A stretch of 64,000 nt of DNA, taken from assembly GCF_014694385.1 (NCBI RefSeq), contig NZ_JAAOCA010000027.1:25355-89354 (forward strand). The letters are read 5' to 3'. Each line of letters begins with the position of its first letter. Positions within the stretch are counted from its first letter, which is position 1. Source of the stretch: Pseudomonas typographi. Its GTDB lineage: Bacteria > Pseudomonadota > Gammaproteobacteria > Pseudomonadales > Pseudomonadaceae. Positions 25,367 through 34,248 of the stretch are shown here, one piece after another. A model generated the notes under the pieces. It saw only the letters and a list, made by a program, of their open reading frames with translations, made no database searches and was not told the DNA's origin. The translations under genes and the position numbers were made by a program.

Positions 25367-27889
25367 ATGAGTGCTTTGCCAATCGACGCCGCCTTGCCGG
25401 CCCTGCTCCAAGCGTTGAGCGATCGCCATGAGGTCGTTCTGCAGGCGCCGCCTGGGGCGGGTAAAACCACTCGCGTACCCTTGGCACTCTTGCGCCAGCC
25501 GTGGCTGCAGGGGCAGGCGATTATCATGCTCGAACCGCGCCGCTTGGCTGCGCGGGCGGCTGCACAGCGGTTAGCCAGCGAGTTGGGAGAGCAGGTCGGG
25601 GAAACTGTCGGATACCGGATTCGCTTGGAAAGCCGTGTAGGCCCACGTACCCGGATCGAGGTGGTCACCGAAGGGGTCCTGGCCCGTAGGCTTCAGGAAG
25701 ACCCCTCGTTGGACGGCGTTGGCCTGGTTATTTTCGATGAGTTCCACCTGCGAAACCTGGAGGCAGACCTTGCCCTGGCGCTCACGCTCAATGGCCGGGG
25801 GCTGTTTCGAGAGGATCAGCCGCTGAAGGTGCTGTTGATGTCCGCCACCCTGGAAGGTGAGCGCCTGTCTCGGCTGCTCGATGATGCGCCCATCGTCACC
25901 AGTGAGGGGCGAATGTATCCCGTGGCCACGATCTGGGGCAGGCCCCAGCAACCCGGCGAGTTCATCGAGCCGCGGGTGGTAACGGCCTGCCTGGACGCCT
26001 TGGCCGAGCAAACGGGCAGCATCCTGATCTTTTTGCCCGGCCAGGCCGAGATTCGACGTGTTTCTCAAGGCCTTCAGGGCAGCCTCGGCGACAATCAGGA
26101 TATTTTGCTCTGCCCATTGCATGGTGAGCTGGATCTGGGTGCTCAGCAAGCTGCCATCGAACCCGCGCCGCCCGGAAAGCGAAAAGTCGTGTTGGCCACC
26201 AACATCGCGGAAACCAGTGTCACCATCGACGGCGTGCGTGTAGTCATCGACGCCGGCCTGGAGCGGGTGCCCCGGTTCGACCCGCGCAGCGGCATGACCA
26301 GGCTCGACACCCAGCGCATCTCCAAGGCGAGCGCCACGCAGCGTGCGGGCCGCGCAGGGCGGCTGGAGCCGGGTGTGTGCTATCGGTTGTGGTCTGAAGC
26401 CCAGCATGAGCAATTGGCCGGCTTCAGTGCGCCGGAGGTTCAACAGGCGGACCTCGCGGGGTTGGCGCTGCAACTCGCGCGCTGGGGCGTACCGCCGGCC
26501 CAACTGAAATGGCTCGACATGCCACCGGCGGCTGCCTTCTCGCAGGCGTGCGATTTGCTGCATCGGCTGGGGGCCCTTCAACAGGGTGGGCAGCTAACCC
26601 AGCACGGCCAGGCCATGGCAGCGTTGCCTGCGCATCCTCGCATCGCTCACCTGCTGCTGCGCGGCCATGCGTTGGGCCTGGCCAGCCTGGCCTGCGATAT
26701 GGCGGCCTTGCTGGGCGAGCGGGATATCCAGCGCGGGCTGGGTGCCGACGTGCACAGCCGATTAGCGATCCTGGCTGCACAGCCGCCTGCGCAGCGAAGC
26801 GAGCAAGGCGGGGTGCAACGGGCTCGCAAGCTTGCCAAGCAATACCGGTCCATGCTGCGCGGCCCGGTGACCGAGGCTGTCACGGACCCTCATCATGCGA
26901 GGTGGGTCGGGTGCCTGCTGGCCCTGGCGTATCCGGACCGGATTGCCCAGCAGCGCCGTGCCAACGGTGCCGAGTACCGCTTGGCCAATGGCCGGGCGGC
27001 GTTGTTCACCGAGCCCGACGCCTTGGTGAAATACCCCTGGCTGGTGGTCGCCGATTTGGGTAGCCGCCAAGGGCAGCGTGAAGAGCGCATTTACCTCGCC
27101 GCGGAGCTAGACCCCGGCTTGTTCGAGACGGCCCTGCACGATCAACTCAGCCAGGTGGACGCGCTGGATTGGGACGAACGTGAGGGTGTGCTGCGGGCAG
27201 AGCGCCAGACCAAGGTGGGTGAGTTGATACTCGAAACCGCACCACTGCCTCACATCGATGAACAAATGCGTGGCCAAGCGTTGGTCAACTATGTTCGGCG
27301 CAAAGGCTTGGCGCTGTTGCCGTGGTCGCCAGCGTTGCGCCAATGGCAGGCACGTGTTGCCTTGCTGCGCAGCCTCGACCTGGACACCCATACGACCAGC
27401 GAATGGCCGGACCTCAGTGATGCGACGCTGACCGCGACACTGGAGGCATGGCTGGCGCCTTACTTGGGCAAGGTGACTCGGCTAAGCCATTTCGCCCAGC
27501 TCGACCTTGCCTCAATACTGCGAAACCTGCTGCCTTGGCCATTGCCCCAGCAACTGGAGGCCCTGGCGCCACAGTCGCTTCAGGTGCCTAGCGGGTCGAG
27601 TATCCGTATCGACTACAGCGAAGTCCCACCCATCCTCGCGGTGCGCCTTCAGGAGCTGTTTGGCCTTGGCGATACCCCGCGCATTGCCAACGGCAGGCAG
27701 GTGCTCAAGCTGCATCTGCTGTCGCCGGCACGTCGCCCGGTTCAGGTCACCCAGGACCTGGCGAACTTCTGGCGTACCACCTATGCCGATGTGAAAAAAG
27801 ACCTCAAAGGCCAGTACCCCAAGCACTACTGGCCGGATGACCCGCTGCTCGCAGAAGCGACCGCCAAGGCCAAGCCCAGAGGGACCTGA
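25367..27889 (+). CDS. hrpB: ATP-dependent helicase HrpB
   Basis: This 840-residue DExH-box superfamily 2 helicase has Walker A APPGAGKTT (about residue 27), the DEFH box (VIFDEFHLRN, about 123), motif III SATLEG, motif V/VI LATNIAETSVTIDGV and QRAGRAGR, then the HA2 and HrpB-specific C-terminal domains ending in SIRIDYSEVPPILAVRLQELFG. Length matches the usual ~810-840. HrpB proteins act on RNA or DNA, but their precise role is unclear. It is divergent from the xre-res pair and faces the siderophore receptor gene convergently. Confidence 0.95.
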   Translation: MSALPIDAALPALLQALSDRHEVVLQAPPGAGKTTRVPLALLRQPWLQGQAIIMLEPRRLAARAAAQRLASELGEQVGETVGYRIRLESRVGPRTRIEVVTEGVLARRLQEDPSLDGVGLVIFDEFHLRNLEADLALALTLNGRGLFREDQPLKVLLMSATLEGERLSRLLDDAPIVTSEGRMYPVATIWGRPQQPGEFIEPRVVTACLDALAEQTGSILIFLPGQAEIRRVSQGLQGSLGDNQDILLCPLHGELDLGAQQAAIEPAPPGKRKVVLATNIAETSVTIDGVRVVIDAGLERVPRFDPRSGMTRLDTQRISKASATQRAGRAGRLEPGVCYRLWSEAQHEQLAGFSAPEVQQADLAGLALQLARWGVPPAQLKWLDMPPAAAFSQACDLLHRLGALQQGGQLTQHGQAMAALPAHPRIAHLLLRGHALGLASLACDMAALLGERDIQRGLGADVHSRLAILAAQPPAQRSEQGGVQRARKLAKQYRSMLRGPVTEAVTDPHHARWVGCLLALAYPDRIAQQRRANGAEYRLANGRAALFTEPDALVKYPWLVVADLGSRQGQREERIYLAAELDPGLFETALHDQLSQVDALDWDEREGVLRAERQTKVGELILETAPLPHIDEQMRGQALVNYVRRKGLALLPWSPALRQWQARVALLRSLDLDTHTTSEWPDLSDATLTATLEAWLAPYLGKVTRLSHFAQLDLASILRNLLPWPLPQQLEALAPQSLQVPSGSSIRIDYSEVPPILAVRLQELFGLGDTPRIANGRQVLKLHLLSPARRPVQVTQDLANFWRTTYADVKKDLKGQYPKHYWPDDPLLAEATAKAKPRGT

Positions 27890-28030
27890 CGTGCAGGCCC
27901 AGCAGAGCGTTTTCAACACACAACGACCACGCACCGGTAAGCCTTGGGCTCCGATGCGCTCCCTGGCTCGGCGCCTCCGGTCTGGGTTGCCCATTGAGCA
28001 TTATTGGCGCCAATGCTTATAGACCAGGTA

Positions 28031-30250
28031 TTACCACCGGAAAGCCACAGTGCCCAACAGGGTGCGCTGTTCACCCCAGTAGCAACGGCCGGCGTTGTTG
28101 CAACCCGACACATACTCCTTGTCGAACAGGTTCTTCGCGTTCACATCAACCGACCAATGCTTGTTGATGTCGTAGCCGACCAACGCGTCCACCAGGGTCA
28201 CATCGCCGGTTTTCAACTTGCCGTACAACGTCGCCGGCGTGTAGGCAAAGGTGTTATCGAAGTAGCGAATACCGCCCCCTACCCGGAACCCGCTGAGGGC
28301 GCCTTCGAGGAAGCGATAGGTCGCCCAGGCCGAGGCCATGTTGCGCGGCACGCCGGTCAACTGGTGATCCTTGTACAGTGAACCGGCGGTGTCTTTGGTT
28401 ACCCGGGCGTCGGTGTAGGTGTACGAGGCCGCCAGGCTTAGGTTTTTGGTCACGTCGCTGTTGACCTCAAGCTCCACACCCTTGGACTCGCTCTTGCCCA
28501 CCTGGCGGCTGAAGCCGCTGCTGTCCGACACCACGTCGTCCTTTTTGGTCAAGTCGAACGCCGCCGCCGTGAACGTGGTATTCCAGCCTTTGGGTTCGAA
28601 CTTCAGGCCCGCTTCGTATTGGCTGCTGAGGATAGGGTTGAACAGTGCGCCAGTTGGGTCCGACGATTGCTGCGACGGCGTGAATGCCGTCGAGTAGCTG
28701 ACGTAGGGCGACAGCCCGTTAGTGAACTGATACATCAGGCCGGTCTGCCAGCTGAATCTATGATCCCAGCCGTCCAGGTCAGTACCCGCCACCGCCGCGC
28801 TGCCGGTGTGGGCTGCGCTGGCACGGTTGCGGTAGGTGCTGTTGACATAGTCCTGGCGGCCACCCAGCAGGAAAATCCATTGGTCGTACTTGCTCTGCAA
28901 CTGCGAATAGACGCCATACATTTGCTGACTGAGCTGGGAGTTCTGCACATACTGCGTCGTGGCCGGTTGCACCGCCGAATACGCCGGGTTGAACACGTCG
29001 ATGGTGCCGCCACGGCCGGCCAGCCAGTCCTGGTTGAAGGAGGTGCGGTCGTAACTGGCGCCGACCAAGACGGTGTTGTCCAGCGCACCCGTGCTGAAGT
29101 GGCCCTCCAGTTGGTTGTCTAGCGAATAGGCAAGGGATTTGTTCTGGCGGTCGTAGGCGGTGTTGGTCAGCGTGCTGCCATAGCCTGCCTCATCGAGGTT
29201 GCCCGGCCAGCTTTCCTGGCGGTCCAGGCGCGATTCCATGTACCGCGAGTTCTGTCGGAATTGCCAGTTATCGTCCAGTTGGCGGCTGAACTCGTAACCC
29301 AGCGTCCAGGTTTCGCGCTTGAAGTCGTCCCAGTTCGGGTTGCCGGTGAAGGCGTCCTTTTTGATCTTGCCATTGACGTTGTCGAGCAAGGTGCCGGCAG
29401 CCGGGTAGCCGAGTTCCAACTTCGTGCGGTCGCGCTGATAGGTCGACAGCAACGTCAGCGCGGTATTCTCGTCAAGATTAAAGGTGATCGAGGGCGCTAC
29501 ATAGATACGGTCATCCGGCACGCTCTTGACCTGGGTATCCGACTCTCGCCCCAGCAACACCACACGGCCGAGAATCCGATTATCATCGGTCAGCGGGCCG
29601 GACACGTCGAGCGCGACTTGTTTACGGTTATCGTTGCCGTACGACAGCCGCGCTTCACCCTGGGCAGTGGTGGTGGGGCGCTTGCTGACCAGGTTAACCA
29701 GGCCGCCGGGGGCGTTCTCACCATACAGAATCGAGCTGGGGCCGCGGAACACCTCGGTGCGCTCCAGGCCATAGGGTTCGGTGGTGGTGTCATAGCGGTT
29801 GCCTTGCAGGCGCAGCCCATCCTTGAGCAAGCCATAGCCGTAGTCGGTGGCATTGTAGCCACGGATATAGAACAGGTCGCCAGCCAGCCCATCGCCTACC
29901 GCGAACGGTGGCGCAAAAATACCGGGGACGTAGCCGAGAATATCGGTAAGGGTCTGCGACGCCTGATCCTGCATCCGCTGGCGTGTAACGACCGATACCG
30001 AACGCGGCGTTTCCGACAGCGGTGTGCTGGTCTTGGTGGCAGCGGTGCTGTTCTGGGCTTGATAGCCAACGCTTTGCTGCCCTACCAGCGCCTCATCGGA
30101 AACGACGGTGCTTGGCAGTTCAAGGGTGGTGCCCTTGTTGGGCTCGGTGGGCGCATCCTCAGCCCGTGCAGCACTGTGGCACACGATTGTGGCAACCATG
30201 GCTGCCAAGGTTTTCATCCTGAATTGGTTGTTATTATGGTTGCTGGCCAT
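28031..30250 (-). CDS. TonB-dependent siderophore receptor
   Basis: This 739-residue outer-membrane receptor of the FhuA/hydroxamate-type branch (TIGR01783-like) has a signal peptide and then a plug domain with SETPRSVSVVTRQRMQDQ, YIRGYN and RGPSSILYGENAPGGLVNLVSKRP. A 22-strand barrel follows, ending with the C-terminal aromatic GTVAFRW. The ATG at 30250 is used because an AGGGGC ribosome site lies at correct spacing; a TTG two codons upstream is less likely. A Fur box lies about 85 bp upstream. No anti-sigma/sigma pair is adjacent, and there is no N-terminal signalling domain, so regulation is probably by Fur alone. The siderophore cannot be named. Confidence 0.88.
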   Translation of the reverse strand: MASNHNNNQFRMKTLAAMVATIVCHSAARAEDAPTEPNKGTTLELPSTVVSDEALVGQQSVGYQAQNSTAATKTSTPLSETPRSVSVVTRQRMQDQASQTLTDILGYVPGIFAPPFAVGDGLAGDLFYIRGYNATDYGYGLLKDGLRLQGNRYDTTTEPYGLERTEVFRGPSSILYGENAPGGLVNLVSKRPTTTAQGEARLSYGNDNRKQVALDVSGPLTDDNRILGRVVLLGRESDTQVKSVPDDRIYVAPSITFNLDENTALTLLSTYQRDRTKLELGYPAAGTLLDNVNGKIKKDAFTGNPNWDDFKRETWTLGYEFSRQLDDNWQFRQNSRYMESRLDRQESWPGNLDEAGYGSTLTNTAYDRQNKSLAYSLDNQLEGHFSTGALDNTVLVGASYDRTSFNQDWLAGRGGTIDVFNPAYSAVQPATTQYVQNSQLSQQMYGVYSQLQSKYDQWIFLLGGRQDYVNSTYRNRASAAHTGSAAVAGTDLDGWDHRFSWQTGLMYQFTNGLSPYVSYSTAFTPSQQSSDPTGALFNPILSSQYEAGLKFEPKGWNTTFTAAAFDLTKKDDVVSDSSGFSRQVGKSESKGVELEVNSDVTKNLSLAASYTYTDARVTKDTAGSLYKDHQLTGVPRNMASAWATYRFLEGALSGFRVGGGIRYFDNTFAYTPATLYGKLKTGDVTLVDALVGYDINKHWSVDVNAKNLFDKEYVSGCNNAGRCYWGEQRTLLGTVAFRW

Positions 30251-30333
30251 CTGCAACGCCCCTCCTTTGAATTCAAACGGGCCGCAAGCCCCAAGCTAAC
30301 GATAAATGTTACAAAAAGCGCGCAAATGTAGCA

Positions 30334-30352
30334 GAGAATCATTATCTCTATC
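30334..30352 (-). promoter_or_regulatory. Fur box upstream of siderophore receptor
   Basis: Read on the minus strand, GATAGAGATAATGATTCTC matches the 19-bp Fur consensus (GATAATGATAATCATTATC) at about 14 of 19 positions. It lies in AT-rich sequence about 85 bp upstream of the receptor ATG, where it would block the promoter when iron is plentiful. The rest of the gap 30251-30663 shows no gene. Confidence 0.75.
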
Positions 30353-30663
30353 ATTCATAGTTTTGAATATGGACTAAAAGTATTTGTTTTCCTGGCGACG
30401 CAATCGATGTGAATCCCTGCAACGATGTTGGCGGAAGGTCGCGCAGGCAGCCGCGCTTTCGGTCGGCCAGCGCACGGTGGCGGCGCCGCGTGAGTGTGGT
30501 GTTTCGTGGCAGATGATAGGCGGGGAGTACCCGCGGAGGCGGCCCGCCTCAGTTCTGCAGCGCAGGCTGGTGAAGCGATGCACAGGGGCAGCCTATGCCG
30601 GTGAAGCTTGGAGGTCGGCGCCCGCCCAGGACCTGCAGGCTTGAACGGGCGCCTAGCTGCGAA

Positions 30664-30828
30664 TCACTCGTGGTGTTCTGCACCCACGAACGTCAGCGAA
30701 GTGAAATAGCCTCGCGTGTCGATGGCCTTGTCGCCCGATGCCGGGACGGATACATATGCGGCGATCGCGTTCAGCCCTTCGTTGCGCACGGTCACCTGGG
30801 CGTTACCGTTTTTGTCGGTGGTAGCGGC
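30664..30828 (-). pseudogene. 3' remnant of a DUF4198-family gene
   Basis: In the minus-strand frame ending at the TGA 30666-30664, the translation reads ATTDKNGNAQVTVRNEGLN, then IAAYVSVPASGDKAID and GYFTSLTFVGAEHHE. This is the C-terminal pattern of DUF4198 proteins, periplasmic proteins often paired with TonB receptors. There is no start codon: the frame is cut at its upstream end by the stop codon (TAG) of the EEP-nuclease gene at 30829, in the same frame. The remaining ~54 codons have no obvious frameshift, so the 5' loss may be recent. Confidence 0.65.
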
Positions 30829-31917
30829 CTACCGCTTGGCGTCTGTTTTCGGCAACGTGATACTTATCAACAACGGCAAATGGTCGGAAATCCCTAACGT
30901 GTCTTCTTGGCGCACCCGTGCATCGAGCTGGGCCAACTGCGGGCTATGGAAAAAATAGTCCAAGGTCCGATCCGGGCCATTGCCGTGGCTGCCGTTGGCG
31001 AAATAGGTCAGCCATTGCCCCCGTTGCAAACCGCCGGCCTGGGCATTGCTGGGCACCATTGGGTAGCGCTCCCAAAGCAGGTGCAGGTCGCTGTCGGGCG
31101 CGTAATATGGCTGTAGTGACGGTTCCAGGCGGCGATACTGGCCCAGCGGCAGGGCATTGAAATCGCCGCCCAGCAGCCAGGGTGTGCCCTGGCTTTCGAG
31201 CCGGTCGAGGCGCCCGCGCAGGGCGACCAACTGGCTGCGCTGGGTATCGCTGCCGGCGTGGTAGCGCCCCAATTGCGTGTTGAGTACCGCAAACAGGCTG
31301 CCATCGGCCACGTTCAGGTAGCTTGACAGCAGTGCAGGCCGGGGGGCGAACAGTTGTGTCAGGGCGTTGCCCGGTAGCGGCAGTTGTAGCCGCTCAGCCC
31401 GTTCGATGCGGTAGCGGCTGAACGTGGCGACGGTTCTGCCCACGCTGCCCAACAGGTGCCAGCGTGGCACGAAGGCGGCCTTGAACTCGTAGGCCTGGGC
31501 ACTGCAGGAGTAGAGGTCGGCCAAACGTTCGCGCAGCAGCGCGAGTTGGTCTTGGTAATAACTGGCGCGGGCTTGGTTGTCGACTTCTTGTAGCAGCAGC
31601 ACGTCGGGGTTTTCTTCGCGCACTACGCGGGCCACTTCGTCCAGGCCGTGGGCAAGGTCGGCCGGGGTCGGGCGCTCGTCGGCTGCGCGGGCGCCCGGGC
31701 GTTCGTACCAGAACACATAGCGTTTGCCGGCCAGGTACTGCACGTTCCAGGTCATCACCTTCAGCCCTTGGCCCGGCACCAGGGAGGCGGGGTTGCCCTG
31801 GCAGAACGGAGCCACGGCCAAGTGCTTGGGTGGGTGCCAACTGATGCGATACACCCCCACACCCACGATCACGGCGGCCAGCACAGCCAGTAGCAGGGCA
31901 GTACGCAAACGTCGCAT
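30829..31917 (-). CDS. Membrane-anchored endonuclease/exonuclease/phosphatase family protein
   Basis: This 362-residue EEP-fold (DNase I-like) hydrolase has an N-terminal membrane anchor (TALLLAVLAAVIVGVGVY). Catalytic signatures are VMTWNVQYL (Asn), LLLQEVD (Glu), LGGDFNALP (Asp/Asn), PDRTLDYFF and the terminal GISDHLPLLISI with the general-base His. Substrates in this superfamily include DNA, RNA, phosphoinositides and sphingomyelin, so the role is open. The anchor suggests a periplasm-facing enzyme. Its last residues (LPKTDAKR) run directly, in the same frame, into the DUF4198 remnant, so the original C-terminus may have been altered by a deletion. Confidence 0.85.
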   Translation of the reverse strand: MRRLRTALLLAVLAAVIVGVGVYRISWHPPKHLAVAPFCQGNPASLVPGQGLKVMTWNVQYLAGKRYVFWYERPGARAADERPTPADLAHGLDEVARVVREENPDVLLLQEVDNQARASYYQDQLALLRERLADLYSCSAQAYEFKAAFVPRWHLLGSVGRTVATFSRYRIERAERLQLPLPGNALTQLFAPRPALLSSYLNVADGSLFAVLNTQLGRYHAGSDTQRSQLVALRGRLDRLESQGTPWLLGGDFNALPLGQYRRLEPSLQPYYAPDSDLHLLWERYPMVPSNAQAGGLQRGQWLTYFANGSHGNGPDRTLDYFFHSPQLAQLDARVRQEDTLGISDHLPLLISITLPKTDAKR

Positions 31918-31952
31918 CCAAGGCTCCGGAGCGTGACGGGGGCAGGGCCCCG

Positions 31953-32621
31953 TCAGGGGTTTGGCCGCAAGGTTGGGTCGCTGACCAACATGAACAGGCG
32001 AAACAGCACCACGGTGGTGAACAGTTGCAAAAAGCTGTTCAGGCTGTCGATCAGCAGTGACAGCAACAGGTTGCCGTCGGCGGGGTACACCTCGCTACTG
32101 GCCCAGTCGATTATCCACAGTGGCACCAGCACCAGCAGGATGCACACCAGGATCTGCCAAAACCAGCCGCGGCTGAGTTCAAAGCTTTGCTTGATCGCCG
32201 CCAGCGGCGGCAAACCCCGCAGCACTAACAGGTATTCGGCGAACACCAGCTTGGTCATTACCCACAGGCCCGGCAGCACGAACAGCGACATGCCCAGCAT
32301 GATGAACAACGTGCTGATCGCCGCCAGCAGGGCGAATTTTGGCCACAGCCGCAACGCCATACCCCATAGGTGGCCGGGGCGAGGGGCGTCACCATTGCTG
32401 CGGGCGTCCAGGTAATAGATGAGCGCGCCGGTGTACAGCGGATAGAACAGCAGGCCCACCAGGATGTCGAACACAGGTGAACCGGATGGGCCTGTGCTGC
32501 GCGCTACCAGTTGTTCGGCCAGGGCTTCGAGCACCACCAGCGGCAGGCACAATTGCGCGATGGCGAGCAAATGGCGGCGAAAGAAGTACAGGGCGTCTTG
32601 CAGGATGGTCAACGGATTCAT
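31953..32621 (-). CDS. YciC-like (UPF0259) membrane protein
   Basis: This 222-residue inner-membrane protein has about six hydrophobic helices. The family signature begins MNPLTILQDALYFFRRHL and continues with PLYTGALIYYLDARS, VMTKLVFAEYLLVLRGL and IKQSFELSRGWFWQ. The function of YciC/UPF0259 proteins is not established. The start at 32619-32621 matches the family; a seven-residue extension is unlikely. It lies 35 bp upstream of the EEP gene on the same strand, so the two are probably co-transcribed. Confidence 0.82.
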   Translation of the reverse strand: MNPLTILQDALYFFRRHLLAIAQLCLPLVVLEALAEQLVARSTGPSGSPVFDILVGLLFYPLYTGALIYYLDARSNGDAPRPGHLWGMALRLWPKFALLAAISTLFIMLGMSLFVLPGLWVMTKLVFAEYLLVLRGLPPLAAIKQSFELSRGWFWQILVCILLVLVPLWIIDWASSEVYPADGNLLLSLLIDSLNSFLQLFTTVVLFRLFMLVSDPTLRPNP

Positions 32622-32787
32622 CGGGCGGCTATCGGTTGGCAAAGCAGGGCCACACTGTAGCCGATACGGGGCCTTTGGATAAATTAACTTTCATCCACCC
32701 AGCCAATTGAAAGCCGTGGGCCAGGCCCCCATCATTTTACGACTTGGCCATTGCGGCCAGGCATTTTTGGCAACGTATGAGGTGGCC

Positions 32788-33480
32788 ATGAACAGTGAAG
32801 AGCAAACCTTGATCGATGGCTTGTTTGCCCGCCTGAAAAAAGCCGAAGCCGAGGGTGGCCCGCGCGATGCCCCGGCCGAGCAGCGGATTAGGGAGCACCT
32901 GGCCGGGCAGCCGGCGGCGCCCTACTACATGGCCCAGGCGATTCTGGTACAGGAAGCCGCCCTCAAGCGCCTGGATGAACAAAAACGCCAGTTGCAAGCC
33001 GACCTCGACGATGCCCGCGCCCGTGCCCAGGCGCCGGCCCAAGCTGGCGGCGGTTTTCTCTCGAACCTGTTTGGCGGCGGTAACCGTGATACAACCCCAG
33101 CGCCGCGTAGCAATGCCGGGGGCTGGCGCGAACCCAACAGCAGTTGGGGCCAGCCTTCGCCACCGGTACAGCAGGGTTATGCGGCGCAGCCGCAGGCCTT
33201 ATCGGGTGGGGGTGGGTTCATGCGTGGGGCGTTGCAAACCGCGGCCGGCGTGGCGGGTGGGGTGATGCTCGCCGAGGGCATCAGCAGCTTGTTCCACCAC
33301 GGCAATGCCCCGCAGGATATCGTCGAGGTGATCCGCGAAGAGCCAATGGCGGCCGAGCCGCTGGCCGACCAAAGCGGCACCGCGGAGTGGAACAACGATG
33401 ACCGTGGCGGTTTTGCCAACACCGATTGGGGCAGCGACGGCGCCGACGGTGGCTTTTTCGACGATGATGACTACGTGTAA
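32788..33480 (+). CDS. DUF2076 domain-containing protein
   Basis: This 230-residue protein starts MNSEEQTLIDGLFARLKKAE, the DUF2076 hallmark. A coiled-coil segment follows (about 55-85, EAALKRLDEQKRQLQADLDDARAR, which is split by Ala-rich breaks), then a Gly/Ser/Pro/Gln-rich linker, a hydrophobic glycine-rich stretch (GGGFMRGALQTAAGVAGGVMLAEG) and a very acidic C-terminus (FFDDDDYV). These proteins are annotated as periplasmic ligand-binding sensor-like, but no function is proven. A terminator-like hairpin follows. Confidence 0.85.
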   Translation: MNSEEQTLIDGLFARLKKAEAEGGPRDAPAEQRIREHLAGQPAAPYYMAQAILVQEAALKRLDEQKRQLQADLDDARARAQAPAQAGGGFLSNLFGGGNRDTTPAPRSNAGGWREPNSSWGQPSPPVQQGYAAQPQALSGGGGFMRGALQTAAGVAGGVMLAEGISSLFHHGNAPQDIVEVIREEPMAAEPLADQSGTAEWNNDDRGGFANTDWGSDGADGGFFDDDDYV

Positions 33481-33536
33481 GCCTGTTGGTGTGATTCACA
33501 CTCCTCGAACTGGCATACTTCAGCTTCCAGCCGCAC

Positions 33537-33566
33537 AGCGCCACCCTCTGGCGGCGCTTTCGTTTT
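33537..33566 (+). terminator. Intrinsic terminator after the DUF2076 gene
   Basis: A 6-bp AGCGCC/GGCGCT stem (33537-33542 with 33553-33558), with additional CC/GG pairing in the loop, is followed by TTCGTTTTC. It lies 57 bp after the DUF2076 stop codon and just ahead of the NYN-domain gene. Confidence 0.5.
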
Positions 33567-33587
33567 CGGCAAGCGTGGGGGCCAAGT

Positions 33588-34067
33588 GTGAAGAAAATCG
33601 CAGTGTTCGCCGATGTGCAGAACCTCTACTACACCGTGCGCCAGGCCTACGGTTGCCACTTCAATTATTCGGCTTTTTGGGCAGGCATCGCCCGCGAAGG
33701 TGAGATCGTCGAAGCGTATGCCTATGCGATCGACCGTGGCGACGCGCGCCAGCAGCAGTTCCAGCAGATTCTGCGCAACCTGGGGTTCACCGTGAAGCTC
33801 AAGCCCTACATCCAGCGCGCCGACGGCTCGGCCAAGGGCGACTGGGACGTGGGTATCACCATCGACATCCTCGATGCGGCGCCACGGGTCGATGAAGTGG
33901 TGCTAGCCTCCGGCGATGGCGACTTCGACCTGCTGCTACAGCGCATCATTGAGCGCGACGGGGTGCAGGCGGTGGCCTATGGCGTACCGGGCCTGACCGC
34001 CGGCGCGTTGATCCGCTCGGCTAGCCGTTACGTACCTATCGAAGGGGCTTTGCTGTTGCGCAATTGA
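33588..34067 (+). CDS. NYN/LabA-type (DUF88) PIN-like nuclease
   Basis: This 159-residue protein starts at a GTG with MKKIAVFADVQNLYYTVRQA, the N-terminal Asp motif of NYN domains. Further acidic motifs are KGDWDVGITIDI (about 83-94) and SGDGDFDLLLQR (about 108-119), which together form a metal-dependent nuclease-like active site. NYN proteins are predicted RNases that process tRNA or other RNA. The whole protein is this single domain. The weak ribosome site and GTG suggest modest translation. It is followed by a YoeB gene fragment on the other strand. Confidence 0.88.
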   Translation: MKKIAVFADVQNLYYTVRQAYGCHFNYSAFWAGIAREGEIVEAYAYAIDRGDARQQQFQQILRNLGFTVKLKPYIQRADGSAKGDWDVGITIDILDAAPRVDEVVLASGDGDFDLLLQRIIERDGVQAVAYGVPGLTAGALIRSASRYVPIEGALLLRN

Positions 34068-34085
34068 TGGCACGGCGCCGCATGC

Positions 34086-34229
34086 TTAGCCGTAGTGGTA
34101 TCGGCGGGCGATGAGGGTCAGTACGCCCTGTTCGAGCCAGTAGATAAGCTGGTGCGCCTTGTTGATGCGGCGGGAAGCATAGCCAGGTAAGTCGCCCTTC
34201 AGCCGTTCGGGCCCGCCGGTGCCGGTGAG
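34086..34229 (-). pseudogene. 3' remnant of a YoeB/Txe-type toxin gene
   Basis: The minus-strand frame ending at TAA 34088-34086 translates as LTGTGGPERLKGDLPGYASR followed by RINKAHQLIYWLEQGVLTL and IARRYHYG. This is the C-terminal half of YoeB/Txe ribosome-dependent mRNA interferases (compare TGTGKPEPLK, SRRIN and RYHY). The catalytic Glu, Arg, His and Tyr positions are kept, but the first ~38 residues and any YefM antitoxin gene are absent. The frame runs without a start codon into the 3' end of the lysR gene, which probably replaced the 5' part by insertion. Confidence 0.7.
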
Positions 34230-34248
34230 CCTCGTGGGTCGGCATCTG

